A stretch of DNA of 64,000 bases from Yoonia sediminilitoris (GCF_003058085.1 NZ_QBUD01000005.1:144219-208218); one strand, 5' to 3'. Shown: positions 7,301 to 16,433, counted from the first letter of the stretch. Program-made: numbers and translations. Notes: generated by a model not told the origin, from the sequence alone.

Positions 7301-8899
7301 ATGATGCGCAGTTTGCGGGCACGGCTGGCAGTCGGGGCAGCGATGATTGGATTGATTGCCGTGCTGGCCAGTGGTCTGACCGTTCGGGGCATGACCCAGA
7401 TGTCGGCGCAGGTGCAGGTTGCCGTGACCACTGAAAAACGGATCGCGCGATTTTCAGGTTTGGCCAGCCAGATCAGTTCTCTGATTGTCGTTCTTTATGA
7501 AGTCGCGCAGCGCGGTGTCACGGCCGATTTGCGCGAAGCAAGACTGGAGGGGTTGAAAGACAACATCCGCCGCAACTTTGCAGAGATCAGAAAGGAGCTG
7601 GATGCCGATGTTGGCGCGGCCGATCAATCTGATCTGGATGAACAGTCACGCCGCGCCACCCAAAGCATCGGCATAGCCCGTATGGAAGCGCTGTTCGAAA
7701 CCACTTTGGAACAGTTTGAAACCGCCGTCGAAGAAACGCCGCCCAACCAGCGTGCCGCCCGGCTGCAAGGCCAGATCAATGCCTTTTCGATGGGGTTTGA
7801 CCCGCTCCTGAACAGTGCAATCACCTACGAACGCCGCACCCGCGAGGCGGCGATTGCACGCGTTGCGGAATTGCGCGACAGCCTGACGCAAGCTGCCTTT
7901 GCGGTGGCGTTATTGGCGATTTTTCTTGTCTCGGGGTTCTACTTTTTTCTGGTACGGCCCCAACTGTCGCGGCTGGATCAATTGCGCAATGCCTCTGCTG
8001 AGATCGGTCGTGAAAACTTTGCGGTTGCCCTGCCGGACGCACAACGCGACGAAATCGGGCAGCTTTTTGCGGCGACCAACCAGATGGCCGCCTCTCTGGC
8101 TGACCGGCGCGCCGCTGTGAACCGCGAATGGGACCGCCTGAATCAGACAATTGCCGAGAGAACCGAAGCATTGCGCACCGCAAACCAAGCCTTGTCCCAA
8201 AGAGATGAGGACCGTCGCCGGTTCTTCGCTGATGTCAGCCATGAATTGCGCACGCCCCTGACGGTGATTCTTATGGAAAGCGAGTTGGCGCTCAAGTCCG
8301 GAGCCGCTGCCGACAGCCCGCTGGGCATTATTCACGAACGCGCACGCCGTCTGAACCAACGCATCGACGACTTGCTTCGGATCGCACGGTCAGAGGCAGG
8401 CAAGCTGACGTTGGAAGACACTGCCTTTGCATTGGACGCTGCCGCGCTAGCTGCCGTGTCTGACATGCGCAGTCTTGGGCAAAATGCCGGCGTTGCAATT
8501 GAAACCGCCTTTGCCGCCGATACCATGGTTCAGGGCGACCCCAACTGGACCCGGCAAGTGATCACCGGGTTGATCGAAAACGCGCTCCGCCACGCGGCCA
8601 AGGGCGGCCTGATCCGCCTGACGGTCGACACGACAGACGATACCGCCCGCGTTCACGTCGTTGACAATGGCCCGGGCATAGCGGCCAGTGAACTGCCGCG
8701 GATGACAGAGCGTTTTGCCCAGGCCGCGAACGGGGCCACAAAATCGGAAGGGTTCGGTATTGGGCTGTCGCTGGCCAACTGGGTGATGACGCAGCAAGGG
8801 GGGCAACTCAACATCGAAAGCCCCACGCCTGAACCGTTCCGTCTGGGCGCTGCAACCGGAACTAAGGTGACGCTTTCACTGCCTTTGGCGCAGGTCTAG
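7301..8899 (+). CDS. HAMP sensor histidine kinase
   Basis: Two-component sensor of about 532 residues. Membrane segments lie near 11-30 and 202-224, enclosing a helical periplasmic domain. A HAMP region follows (LRNASAEIGRENFAVALPDA), then HisKA with DVSHELRTPLTVI (His about 314) and HATPase with N box VITGLIENALRHA and G boxes VDNGPGIAASELPRM and GFGIGLSLANWV. I place the start at ATG 7301, which leads straight into a basic stretch and membrane helix; an upstream start at 7190 in the same frame would add 37 residues of unlikely sequence. It forms a pair with the regulator at 8909 and stands just upstream of pqqA, so it may control PQQ synthesis (inference). Confidence 0.9.
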   Translation: MMRSLRARLAVGAAMIGLIAVLASGLTVRGMTQMSAQVQVAVTTEKRIARFSGLASQISSLIVVLYEVAQRGVTADLREARLEGLKDNIRRNFAEIRKELDADVGAADQSDLDEQSRRATQSIGIARMEALFETTLEQFETAVEETPPNQRAARLQGQINAFSMGFDPLLNSAITYERRTREAAIARVAELRDSLTQAAFAVALLAIFLVSGFYFFLVRPQLSRLDQLRNASAEIGRENFAVALPDAQRDEIGQLFAATNQMAASLADRRAAVNREWDRLNQTIAERTEALRTANQALSQRDEDRRRFFADVSHELRTPLTVILMESELALKSGAAADSPLGIIHERARRLNQRIDDLLRIARSEAGKLTLEDTAFALDAAALAAVSDMRSLGQNAGVAIETAFAADTMVQGDPNWTRQVITGLIENALRHAAKGGLIRLTVDTTDDTARVHVVDNGPGIAASELPRMTERFAQAANGATKSEGFGIGLSLANWVMTQQGGQLNIESPTPEPFRLGAATGTKVTLSLPLAQV

Positions 8900-8908
8900 C
8901 ATGGCTAT

Positions 8909-9580
8909 ATGACCCAGACTGCAATCTTGATCGTCGATGACGACCCCGAAATCACAAGTGCCCTGGCCCGTGGTTTGCAGATGCACGGCTATGACACAGC
9001 AACGGAAAGCACCGCGGAAGGTGCCGAACGCCGCTTTGCGGACCCTATGATTGCTGCCGCGATCATTGACGTGATGATAGGGCAGGACAGCGGCATTGAT
9101 CTGGTCAAACGGTTGCGCGGTGCGGGGCATCATAAACCAATTCTGATGCTATCCGCCTTGTCCGAAGTTGACGACCGCACTGCCGGGCTACAGGCCGGGG
9201 CCGATGACTATGTGGTCAAACCCTTTGCATTTGACGAATTGGTTGCCCGTCTGAAGGTCCAGCTTCAGCGTGCCGCCAAATCCATTTCACAGCCCTGCCA
9301 GCTTGACCCGGTGTCACGCACTGTGCAGGGCCCAACGCAAACTGCGCAACTGACCGAACGGGAGTTCGACCTGTTGGCGATGCTGCATGAGAAAGCAGGC
9401 ACACCCATTTCGCGCGGCGAGATTTTTGACCAGCTTTGGGCGAACGAAGGGACATCATCGGAAAATGTGGTTGATGTCTACATTGGCTATCTGCGCAAAA
9501 AACTCGATCCGGCCGAAGATTTTCGCATGACAATCAAGACGATACGCAATCGTGGCTTTGTGCTTGAATACCTGCCCTGA
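8909..9580 (+). CDS. OmpR-family response regulator
   Basis: Response regulator of 223 residues. The receiver domain (1-~120) has ILIVDDDPEI, phospho-acceptor in AAIIDVMIGQ, and the KPF motif in DDYVVKPFAFDEL. A winged-helix DNA-binding domain follows (LTEREFDLLAMLHEKAG ... VVDVYIGYLRKKLD). It is ten bases after the kinase and surely its partner. It is followed after 90 bases by pqqA. Confidence 0.93.
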   Translation: MTQTAILIVDDDPEITSALARGLQMHGYDTATESTAEGAERRFADPMIAAAIIDVMIGQDSGIDLVKRLRGAGHHKPILMLSALSEVDDRTAGLQAGADDYVVKPFAFDELVARLKVQLQRAAKSISQPCQLDPVSRTVQGPTQTAQLTEREFDLLAMLHEKAGTPISRGEIFDQLWANEGTSSENVVDVYIGYLRKKLDPAEDFRMTIKTIRNRGFVLEYLP

Positions 9581-9671
9581 CGGGCTGTTTCTTATTTTTT
9601 CTTAGAACATAAAGTTTGACTGAATCACGCATTAATATGCATCTTCAGAGCGTCAGATGGAGGAGAATATC

Positions 9672-9773
9672 ATGGCTTGGACAAAACCAGTGATCCGCGA
9701 AATCGAATGCGGCATGGAAATCAACATGTACGGTCCCGAGAACGACGACCGCACAAACGAAGACCTGTTTTAA
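9672..9773 (+). CDS. pqqA: PQQ precursor peptide PqqA
   Basis: Ribosomally made 33-residue precursor whose Glu and Tyr are cross-linked by PqqE and become pyrroloquinoline quinone. It has the family opening (M)AWTKP and the essential E-x3-Y as Glu16 and Tyr20 (EINMY). GGAGGAGAAT just upstream gives a strong ribosome site. The tail after Tyr20 (GPENDDRTNEDLF) is longer and more acidic than in the 23-24 residue classical PqqA. It is first in the operon, 23 bases before pqqB. Confidence 0.95.
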   Translation: MAWTKPVIREIECGMEINMYGPENDDRTNEDLF

Positions 9774-9796
9774 GAACGACTGCGCGGGGGACCCTG

Positions 9797-10693
9797 ATGG
9801 TATTCCGCGCATCTATTCTTGGGGCTGCTGCCGGAGGTGGCCTGCCGCAATGGAATTGCGGCTGCCAGAATTGCAATCTGGCAAGACGCGGCGAAATCCC
9901 TGCTCAAAGTCAATCTTCGGTCGCCGTCAGCGCAAATGGTGCGGACTGGGCCATTTTGAATGCGTCCCCCGACATTCGCGACCAGATGGCAAGAACTCCC
10001 CCCTTGCATCCAACTGACCTGCGGGTCAGCCCCTTGAAGTCCGTGCTGCTGACCAATGGTGATATTGACCATGTGGCAGGTTTATTGACCCTGCGCGAAC
10101 AGCAACCTTTCAACCTGTTCGCCACGCACGACATCCACGAGGTTATTGCCGCCAATCCGATTTTTTCGGCGCTCAAGCCCGATATCGTGATCCGCCGCAC
10201 CATCGCCCTGAATCAACCATTTGAACTTGTCACCGGGGTTGAGGCCACGCTGTTTGCCGTGCCGGGGAAAGTGCCGCTGTATCTGGAAGGCGACGAGGTA
10301 CAGACCGACCTTGAAGGCGAACAGACCGTCGGCGTGCATCTGAAAACGGACGCGCATGATGTGTTCTACATCCCCGGATGTTCTGCGCTGAAACCCGACC
10401 TGCGGGGCAGGCTTGATGGCGCTGATATGGTGATGTTTGACGGCACACTCTGGCAGGATGACGAAATGCTCGCCGCCGGTCTGAGCCAGAAAACCGGCAA
10501 TCGCATGGGCCATATGTCCATGTCGGGGCCTGATGGATCAATGGCCGCCTTTGACGGACTGAACATTGGCCGTAAGGTATATGTGCATATGAACAACTCT
10601 AACCCGGTGTTGCGCCCTGCCTCTGATGAACGCGCACAGGCCGAGGCCACCGGATGGACAATCGCGCAAGACGGGATGGAGATCGCCCTATGA
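9797..10693 (+). CDS. pqqB: PqqB, metallo-beta-lactamase-fold oxidoreductase of PQQ synthesis
   Basis: 298 residues. N-terminal LGAAAGGGLPQWNC and the paired-cysteine stretch CGCQNCNLARRG are diagnostic for PqqB. Later family landmarks are LLTNGDIDHVAGLL and GRKVYVHMNNSNP. PqqB is thought to hydroxylate the cross-linked Glu-Tyr intermediate. The start is ATG 9797 behind GGGGGAC. The end overlaps pqqC by ATGA. Confidence 0.95.
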   Translation: MVFRASILGAAAGGGLPQWNCGCQNCNLARRGEIPAQSQSSVAVSANGADWAILNASPDIRDQMARTPPLHPTDLRVSPLKSVLLTNGDIDHVAGLLTLREQQPFNLFATHDIHEVIAANPIFSALKPDIVIRRTIALNQPFELVTGVEATLFAVPGKVPLYLEGDEVQTDLEGEQTVGVHLKTDAHDVFYIPGCSALKPDLRGRLDGADMVMFDGTLWQDDEMLAAGLSQKTGNRMGHMSMSGPDGSMAAFDGLNIGRKVYVHMNNSNPVLRPASDERAQAEATGWTIAQDGMEIAL

Positions 10694-11445
10694 CACAAAC
10701 CAAAGCAGAATTCGAAGCCCGGCTGCGCCAGATCGGAGCTGAACGCTATCATGACAAACATCCGTTTCATCATCTGCTCCACTCAGGGGGCTGCACCCCT
10801 GATCAGGTCCGCGCATGGGTCATCAATCGCTATTATTATCAGTCACGTATTCCCATGAAGGACGCGGCTTTCATGAGCAGGGTCGAGGACCCCGCCCTGC
10901 GCCGCGCGTGGCGATCCCGCATCGAAGATCATGACGGCACGACTGAAAACGAAGGTGGCATAGCGCGCTGGCTGCGTCTGGCCGATGCGGTTGGACTGGA
11001 CCGAGACTATGTGGCCAGCGCCGAAGGCGTGCTACCCGCCACCCGCTTTGCGGTTGATGCCTACGTGCGCTTTGTGCGCGATGAAACATTGCTGGAAGCC
11101 GTCGCCGCATCCCTGACTGAACTTTTCGCCCCCAAGATCCACGCGCAAAGGATCGAAGGACTGTTGGCGAATTACGCCTTTGCCGACGACAGCAGCCTGT
11201 CTTATTTCAAAAAGCGGCTGACGGAGGCCCCCAAGGATGTGGCATTCGGCCTGTCTTCGGTCTTGGACCGCGCTGACACGCTTGAAAAGCAAGATGCAGC
11301 GGCCAAGGCCCTGATTTTCAAAACCGATGTGTTGTGGTCACAACTGGATGCATTGCATTCCGCCTATGTTGATCCTGCACGGATTCCCCCCGGTGCGTGG
11401 CAGCCCGGCACCTATCTGGCGCCCGGCATGGCGCACGCCTCATGA
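10690..11445 (+). CDS. pqqC: PqqC, pyrroloquinoline-quinone synthase
   Basis: 251 residues of the cofactorless oxidase that performs final ring closure and oxidation to PQQ. Family motifs include YHDKHPFHHLLHSGG, WVINRYYYQSRIPMKDA, and the active-site helix IEDHDGTTENEGGIARWL. Overlapping stop/start with pqqB and a near-overlap with pqqD show translational coupling. Confidence 0.96.
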   Translation: MTQTKAEFEARLRQIGAERYHDKHPFHHLLHSGGCTPDQVRAWVINRYYYQSRIPMKDAAFMSRVEDPALRRAWRSRIEDHDGTTENEGGIARWLRLADAVGLDRDYVASAEGVLPATRFAVDAYVRFVRDETLLEAVAASLTELFAPKIHAQRIEGLLANYAFADDSSLSYFKKRLTEAPKDVAFGLSSVLDRADTLEKQDAAAKALIFKTDVLWSQLDALHSAYVDPARIPPGAWQPGTYLAPGMAHAS

Positions 11446-11726
11446 CCCGAATGCTCACCTCTGACGCGGTTCCCACGTTGCCCCGCGGGGTGCGTTTGCA
11501 CTGGGACCGCGTCCGCGAAAAATGGGTACTTCTCGCCCCCGAACGGGCAGTCGCACTTGACCAGATCGGCCATGCGATCCTGTCCGAAGTTGACGGTGCG
11601 GCAAGTTTCGAGGCAATCACATTTGCCTTGGCCGAAAAATATGGCGCGCCGCGCGAACAGATCGCCGAGGACGCGGGCGAATTTTTGCGCGGCCTGATGA
11701 ACCGCCGCTTTCTGGAGGTCTGCTGA
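11442..11726 (+). CDS. pqqD: PqqD, peptide chaperone
   Basis: 94 residues. It binds PqqA and delivers it to PqqE. The family pattern LPRGVRLHWDRVREKWVLLA is followed by LDQIGHAILSEVDG, the RRE-type winged helix used in RiPP systems. ATG 11442 overlaps the pqqC stop (ATGA); its TGA overlaps the pqqE ATG. Confidence 0.94.
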   Translation: MTRMLTSDAVPTLPRGVRLHWDRVREKWVLLAPERAVALDQIGHAILSEVDGAASFEAITFALAEKYGAPREQIAEDAGEFLRGLMNRRFLEVC

Positions 11727-12859
11727 TGGATGGTGCCACCCCTCAGGATTGGCGGGCAGAAGGCAAGGCGCGGGGCATTCCGGCCCCGATTGCAATGCTG
11801 GCCGAACTGACCCACCGCTGCCCGCTGTCGTGCCCCTATTGTTCCAACCCTGTTGAGCTGGCCCGCAAATCGTTAGAGCTGGACACCACCGACTGGGTTC
11901 GCGCTTTTCAACAAGCCGCTGATCTGGGTGTGCTGCAATTGCACATGTCAGGGGGTGAACCTGCGTCGCGCCGCGACTTGATCGCGCTGGTTACGGCGGC
12001 GCGTGATGCGGGGCTCTACACCAACCTGATCACCTCTGGCATAGGCTTAACCGAAAAGCGGCTGCACGAACTTGACGCGGCGGGTCTGGATCATATCCAA
12101 CTGTCCCTGCAAGGCACGGACGCGGCGATGGCCGACAGAATTGGCGGCTACAAAGGCGGTTTTGATCGCAAGATGAAGGTCGCCAGCTGGATCAAGGATA
12201 TCGGCTTTCCGCTGACCCTGAACACAGTCTTGCATCGGCAGAACCTGCACCAATTGCCCGATGCGATTGATATGGCCGTCGAGATGGACGCGCGACGGAT
12301 CGAAGTGGCGATTGTCCAGTTTCATGGCTGGGCCTTAGGCAACCGCAGCAGCCTGATGCCAACAAAGGAACAGGCCGCAGAGGCCAGCCGCATCGTGGCA
12401 GACGCCCGCACAAGACTGAAGGGCACATTGGTGTTGGATTATGTGCCGGCAGACTATCATTCAGACTACCCCAAACCCTGCATGGGTGGCTGGGGGACAA
12501 CTGGGCTGAACATTGCACCCGACGGCGAAGTGTTGCCCTGCCACGCGGCACAGACAATCAAATCGCTGACTTTCGACAACGTGCGCGACAAGGACCTGGC
12601 CGATATCTGGTACCGCGGGGCGGCATTCAACGCCTACCGCGGCGACAGCTGGATGCAAGAACCCTGTCGGTCCTGCGACCGCAAGAAAAAGGATTTTGGC
12701 GGCTGCCGCTGTCAGGCCATGGCCCTTGCAGGTGATCCGGCGGCAACAGACCCGGTTTGCGTCAAATCCCCGTTCCATGCGGAAATGCAGACCCGTGCAA
12801 ATCAGTTTGCAGCAGATGACGGGGCCGAACTGCACTATCGTAGCCAGCCACTTGCCTAG
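11726..12859 (+). CDS. pqqE: PqqE, radical SAM enzyme
   Basis: 377 residues. It cross-links Glu16 and Tyr20 of PqqA. The radical-SAM cluster motif CPLSCPYC (CxxxCxxC) sits near residues 31-38, and the GGEP-like motif is SGGEPASR. A C-terminal SPASM region with several cysteines binds the auxiliary clusters (CMGGWG, CHAAQ, CRSCDRKKKDFGGCRC). It is last in the operon. Its stop lies in one arm of a hairpin shared with the convergent gene. Confidence 0.96.
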   Translation: MDGATPQDWRAEGKARGIPAPIAMLAELTHRCPLSCPYCSNPVELARKSLELDTTDWVRAFQQAADLGVLQLHMSGGEPASRRDLIALVTAARDAGLYTNLITSGIGLTEKRLHELDAAGLDHIQLSLQGTDAAMADRIGGYKGGFDRKMKVASWIKDIGFPLTLNTVLHRQNLHQLPDAIDMAVEMDARRIEVAIVQFHGWALGNRSSLMPTKEQAAEASRIVADARTRLKGTLVLDYVPADYHSDYPKPCMGGWGTTGLNIAPDGEVLPCHAAQTIKSLTFDNVRDKDLADIWYRGAAFNAYRGDSWMQEPCRSCDRKKKDFGGCRCQAMALAGDPAATDPVCVKSPFHAEMQTRANQFAADDGAELHYRSQPLA

Positions 12860-12875
12860 CGAGCAGTTGCTAGGC
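12854..12875. terminator. Symmetric hairpin holding both convergent stop codons
   Basis: A 7-bp inverted repeat GCCTAGC/GCTAGGC with loop GAGCAGTT. The pqqE TAG (12857-12859) is in the left arm and the TAG of the minus-strand dehydrogenase (12872-12870) in the right arm. Probably a compact bidirectional terminator. Confidence 0.55.
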
Positions 12876-14159
12876 CCCTGTCACCCGCCAGATGATATCG
12901 CCCACGTCATCCGCCATCAGCAGTGATTTCTTGTCTGCCCCAAGCGTCACGCCGACGGGACGCCCGTAGGCCAGCTTTTCATCCACCGACAGGAACCCGC
13001 TCAGAATATCGCGGGATGGGCCACTGGGCGCGCCATTTTCGAATGGCACAAAGATCAGTTTGTAGCCGCTCAGCTTTGAGCGGTTCCACGACCCGTGCTG
13101 CCCGATGACCATTCCGTCGCCGAAACCGGGCAAGGTGCCTGCGGGCATCCAGCATAAGCCAAGCGATGCGGTGTGCCCGCCCAGCGCGTAATCAGGCTTG
13201 ATGGAATTGGCCACTTTTTCAGCATCCTGCGGCACACGATCATCAACCACACGGTCCCAATAGGAATAGGGCCAGCCGTAAAAGCCGCCGTCTTGCACGG
13301 ATGTCAGGTAATCGGGCGGCGTTTCATCACCCAGGCCGTCGCGTTCATTCACAACGGTCCAGAGCTTACCGGTCACAGGTTCCCACGCCATGCCAACCGC
13401 ATTGCGCAAACCAGACGCAAAGATGCGCCCTTCGCCAGTGGCCACATCCAACTCCCAGATTGCGGCGCGGCCTTCTTCGACCTCCATCCCCTGATCCGCG
13501 ATGTTGGTCAGCGACCCGACACCCACATAGATTTTGCTCTGATCCGGCGACACGATCAGGCTGCGAGTCCAATGGCCGTGGCCCTGAAACTCCAACAGCC
13601 GTTCGCCATCGCCCGACAGGGAGGTGGCCCCGGCTTCGTAGCCAAACCGCACGACTCCGTCGGTATTACCAAGGTAAAAATCGTCTCCGATCAGGGCCAT
13701 CCCAAAAGGCTGGTTCTGGTTTTCGACGAACACCTCACGGGTTTCGGCTACGCCATCGCCGTCGGCATCCCGCCAAAGGGTCACACGGTTGGCACTTTCC
13801 CCAATCGCCTTGACCCGGCGCATGGTGGCCTGCGCGGCCTGATCCATTAAAGTCTTGGGCGGGCCTGCCTGTTCTTTCGATTCAGCGACCAGCACATCGC
13901 CATTCGGCAGCACCTCGATCCAGCGTGGATGGTCCAAACCCGAGGCAAAGGCATTAACCTTAAGCCCCGGTGCGCAGGTCGGCACATGACCGTCTTCCCA
14001 CCCTTTCGCAATCGGCATTTTCAGGGTCATAATGCCTTGCTTTTTGGCCTCGGGGATTTGCGGTGTTGCACCCACAGCCTCGTGTGCTGGTGATCCCACC
14101 CGCCGCGCAAGCGCCACTGTTCCACCGACAATTGATGCCACCTTCGCAAGAAATTCCAT
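12870..14159 (-). CDS. PQQ-dependent sorbosone-dehydrogenase-like enzyme
   Basis: 429 residues, beta-propeller of the L-sorbosone/soluble glucose dehydrogenase family, using PQQ to oxidise a sugar or aldehyde in the periplasm. Motifs include FASGLDHPRWIEVLPNGDVL, QNQPFGMALIGDDFYLGNTD, GHWTRSLIVSPD and VIGQHGSWNRSKLSG. A hydrophobic N-terminal stretch (VASIVGGTVALA) may be an export signal or anchor. Position facing the pqq operon supports PQQ dependence. The true substrate cannot be told. Confidence 0.85.
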   Translation of the reverse strand: MEFLAKVASIVGGTVALARRVGSPAHEAVGATPQIPEAKKQGIMTLKMPIAKGWEDGHVPTCAPGLKVNAFASGLDHPRWIEVLPNGDVLVAESKEQAGPPKTLMDQAAQATMRRVKAIGESANRVTLWRDADGDGVAETREVFVENQNQPFGMALIGDDFYLGNTDGVVRFGYEAGATSLSGDGERLLEFQGHGHWTRSLIVSPDQSKIYVGVGSLTNIADQGMEVEEGRAAIWELDVATGEGRIFASGLRNAVGMAWEPVTGKLWTVVNERDGLGDETPPDYLTSVQDGGFYGWPYSYWDRVVDDRVPQDAEKVANSIKPDYALGGHTASLGLCWMPAGTLPGFGDGMVIGQHGSWNRSKLSGYKLIFVPFENGAPSGPSRDILSGFLSVDEKLAYGRPVGVTLGADKKSLLMADDVGDIIWRVTGA

Positions 14160-14225
14160 GTCCAGCCTCCGATTTGCTCAGGGGACAGGTTAGCGGGAGT
14201 TTCGCAAAGACAACAGCAGCTTTTG

Positions 14226-15329
14226 CTATTCGGTCGGGCGGACCTCATCAAGGCGCGTTGCGCCAATCTGCGCCATGGCGATGCTGGCCTCGTCGCACAG
14301 GATTCTCCAGAGTCGATGCAGCCCTTCTTCGCCACCCGCCGCAATGGCAAATTGCAGGACGCGGCCGAAAAAGGTGAACTGCGCGCCCAAAGCATAGGCT
14401 TTCAACACGTCTTCGCCGCTGCGCAATCCGGTGTCGAAAAACAGGGGCATATCAGGCCCGACGGCCGCACGTATCGCGGGCAGGACGCTGATCGGTGCCG
14501 GCGCGCTTTCCAACTGGCGCGCACCATGGCTCGAGACCTGTATGGCATCCACCCCCGCATCGCGCAGCAAGACAGCGTCTTCAGCATCAAGCACACCCTT
14601 GACGACAAGGTTGCCCGGCCACATATCACGCAGCCGCGCCAAGGTGTCCCAATCGGCGCGCGCGCGGCTTTCTGTCCGGTCAAATTCGTAGCCGGGCATC
14701 TGGAAATTCGCCATCTCCGGCCGCCCTTTGAACAGGGCTGAGAGGGACCATTGCGGATGCAAGGCAAAGTCGATGAATTGCTTGGGGCCGATGCGGAATG
14801 GCATGGTAAATCCATGACGCAACTCGCGCGGACGGCGGCCCACTTCGGGGACGTCAACTGTCAGCACGATGGTCTTGTAACCTGCCGCCTTGGCCCGTTC
14901 GACCAGTTTGAACGTGCCTGTCCCGTCGCCGCTGAAATAGAGCTGGAACCAGGCGTTGCCTTCGGCGGCCTCGATCAATGGCTCCATCGCGGTGGATGCC
15001 ACGGTTGATACGCCCAGCGGCACATTTTCGCGCGCAGCCAGCCGTGCCAGCATCAGGTCGGCCCCCGGCCCGGACAGGTTGCACATGCCCATCGGGCTTA
15101 TGCCAAAGGGGGATTTGGTTTTCTGCCCGAACACGGACGATGAAAGGTCCCGCGCGCTGACGTCGCGCAGGATACGGGGCCGCAGGGTGAGCGCGTCAAA
15201 GGCGGCACGATTGCGTGCCGCGCCTGTTTCGCGCCCTGCGGCCCCGTCGATATAGTCAAACACCATCCAAGGCAGACGGCGCCGCGCAATGCGGCGGGCA
15301 TCATCGCTGGAATGGATATTCGACGCCAT
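14226..15329 (-). CDS. FMN-dependent 2-hydroxyacid dehydrogenase, candidate sulfolactate dehydrogenase
   Basis: 367 residues of the L-lactate dehydrogenase/glycolate oxidase family, a TIM barrel with FMN. It opens with ARRRLPWMVFDYIDGAAG and carries the FMN/substrate stretch SPMGMCNLSGPGADL. The catalytic region reads IQVSSHGARQLE, where relatives usually have SNHGGRQLD. It then reads FFDTGLRSGEDVLKA (usual form DGGIRxGxD). It starts 2 bases after comE in the DHPS operon, where an enzyme for sulfolactate to sulfopyruvate is required. That substrate is inferred from position only; lactate or another hydroxyacid is possible. Confidence 0.75.
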   Translation of the reverse strand: MASNIHSSDDARRIARRRLPWMVFDYIDGAAGRETGAARNRAAFDALTLRPRILRDVSARDLSSSVFGQKTKSPFGISPMGMCNLSGPGADLMLARLAARENVPLGVSTVASTAMEPLIEAAEGNAWFQLYFSGDGTGTFKLVERAKAAGYKTIVLTVDVPEVGRRPRELRHGFTMPFRIGPKQFIDFALHPQWSLSALFKGRPEMANFQMPGYEFDRTESRARADWDTLARLRDMWPGNLVVKGVLDAEDAVLLRDAGVDAIQVSSHGARQLESAPAPISVLPAIRAAVGPDMPLFFDTGLRSGEDVLKAYALGAQFTFFGRVLQFAIAAGGEEGLHRLWRILCDEASIAMAQIGATRLDEVRPTE

Positions 15330-15330
15330 C

Positions 15331-15885
15331 CTAGCTTGCGACGGCTGTCATGAAGCGGTCGCGGATGACCACAGGGTCTTTGGTGATGACGGGCAATTTG
15401 ATGTTGCCGCTTTCACACTTCGACACGATGATCGTCATCTTTTTGCTGTCGATGGCTGCTTGCACCACCTTGCCGGTTTCTTCGGCCTGACAGGTCACAA
15501 CATTTTCGCAACCGCAGGCGGCAGCAACGGCTTCCAGCCGGGTTTTCTTGCCTGCATATGTGGGCTGGTCGCCGGTTGATCCATAAGAGCCATTGTCGAT
15601 GATCAACAGGATGTAGTTGTCGGCCACATTGTTTGCGATTGTGGGCAAAGTACCAAGGTTCGTCAGAACCGAGCCATCACCGTCAATAGCAATGACTGTC
15701 TTGGGTTGCGCAAGTGCCAGCCCCAAGCCGATCGAGGATGACAGGCCCATGGTGCCCAGCATGTAGAAATTGGTGGGCTGATCGTCGATCATATGCAGCT
15801 CTTGGCTGGGCAGACCGATGTTACAAACGACCAGTTGGTCACGCAGGATTGGCGCGATCTCGCGCAGGATTTCAGAACGGATCAT
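15331..15885 (-). CDS. comE: Sulfopyruvate decarboxylase, beta subunit
   Basis: 184 residues. It is the thiamine-diphosphate-binding half of the enzyme that converts sulfopyruvate to sulfoacetaldehyde and CO2. The ThDP motif is IAIDGDGSVLTNLG ... LLIIDNGSYGSTG (GDG...N). I took ATG 15885 (IRSEILREIAPIL) because it overlaps the comD stop as ATGA. An open extension upstream is antisense or read-through sequence. Confidence 0.87.
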   Translation of the reverse strand: MIRSEILREIAPILRDQLVVCNIGLPSQELHMIDDQPTNFYMLGTMGLSSSIGLGLALAQPKTVIAIDGDGSVLTNLGTLPTIANNVADNYILLIIDNGSYGSTGDQPTYAGKKTRLEAVAAACGCENVVTCQAEETGKVVQAAIDSKKMTIIVSKCESGNIKLPVITKDPVVIRDRFMTAVAS

Positions 15886-16415
15886 TGGTCGCCGTAGCCT
15901 CCCCAGAAGGACGCATCCGTCAGGATCGCCACAGGTTTGTTGCACATGAATGTATATTTCAGGATCGCGTCGAGTTCATCTGCGTCGCTTTCCTTGTGGA
16001 AGTGGTAGGTTGGTATGTTGAGCTGGTTCAGCAGCGCCTTGGTATGCACCGCCATTTCCACCTGACAGGCCACAGGTTCACGCAATTCGCCGCGATATGA
16101 AATCAGCATCGGCAGGGGCATGCGGTAGAACTGCGTCAGGGTGGCCAGTGTGTTGATGGTCACACCAATGGCGGTGTTTTGCATGATGATGGCAGGGCGT
16201 TTGCCCCCCATAAAGGCACCGGCACACAGCCCCATGCCTTCATCTTCCTTGTTGGCGGGAATGTGAAAAATCTCTTCGCGGGCTTCGACTTCGTCAATCA
16301 CACCGGCCAGCTGTTTGCATGGCACGGTCGTGATGAAGGACACGTCATTGGCGACGAAATCATCGACGATTTTCTTGGATATACTCACGGCTTTGAAAGC
16401 TCCTGTTTTGCGCAT
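15882..16415 (-). CDS. comD: Sulfopyruvate decarboxylase, alpha subunit
   Basis: 177 residues, the pyrimidine-binding half of the ThDP enzyme: ISKKIVDDFVANDVSFITTV, then IPANKEDEGMGLCAGAFMGG and MPLPMLISYRGELREPV. ATG 16415 has no good ribosome site. A GTG at 16388 lies 11 bases after AGGAG and may be the real start. It works with comE to feed sulfoacetaldehyde to Xsc, which is not in this window. Confidence 0.87.
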   Translation of the reverse strand: MRKTGAFKAVSISKKIVDDFVANDVSFITTVPCKQLAGVIDEVEAREEIFHIPANKEDEGMGLCAGAFMGGKRPAIIMQNTAIGVTINTLATLTQFYRMPLPMLISYRGELREPVACQVEMAVHTKALLNQLNIPTYHFHKESDADELDAILKYTFMCNKPVAILTDASFWGGYGDQ

Positions 16416-16433
16416 CTGGTGATGTTTGCGGGT

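Noticed and set aside
9601..9640. Sigma70-like promoter ahead of pqqA (TTGACT ... TAATAT)
   Set aside because: The spacer is only 11 bases, too short for a functional -35/-10 pair.
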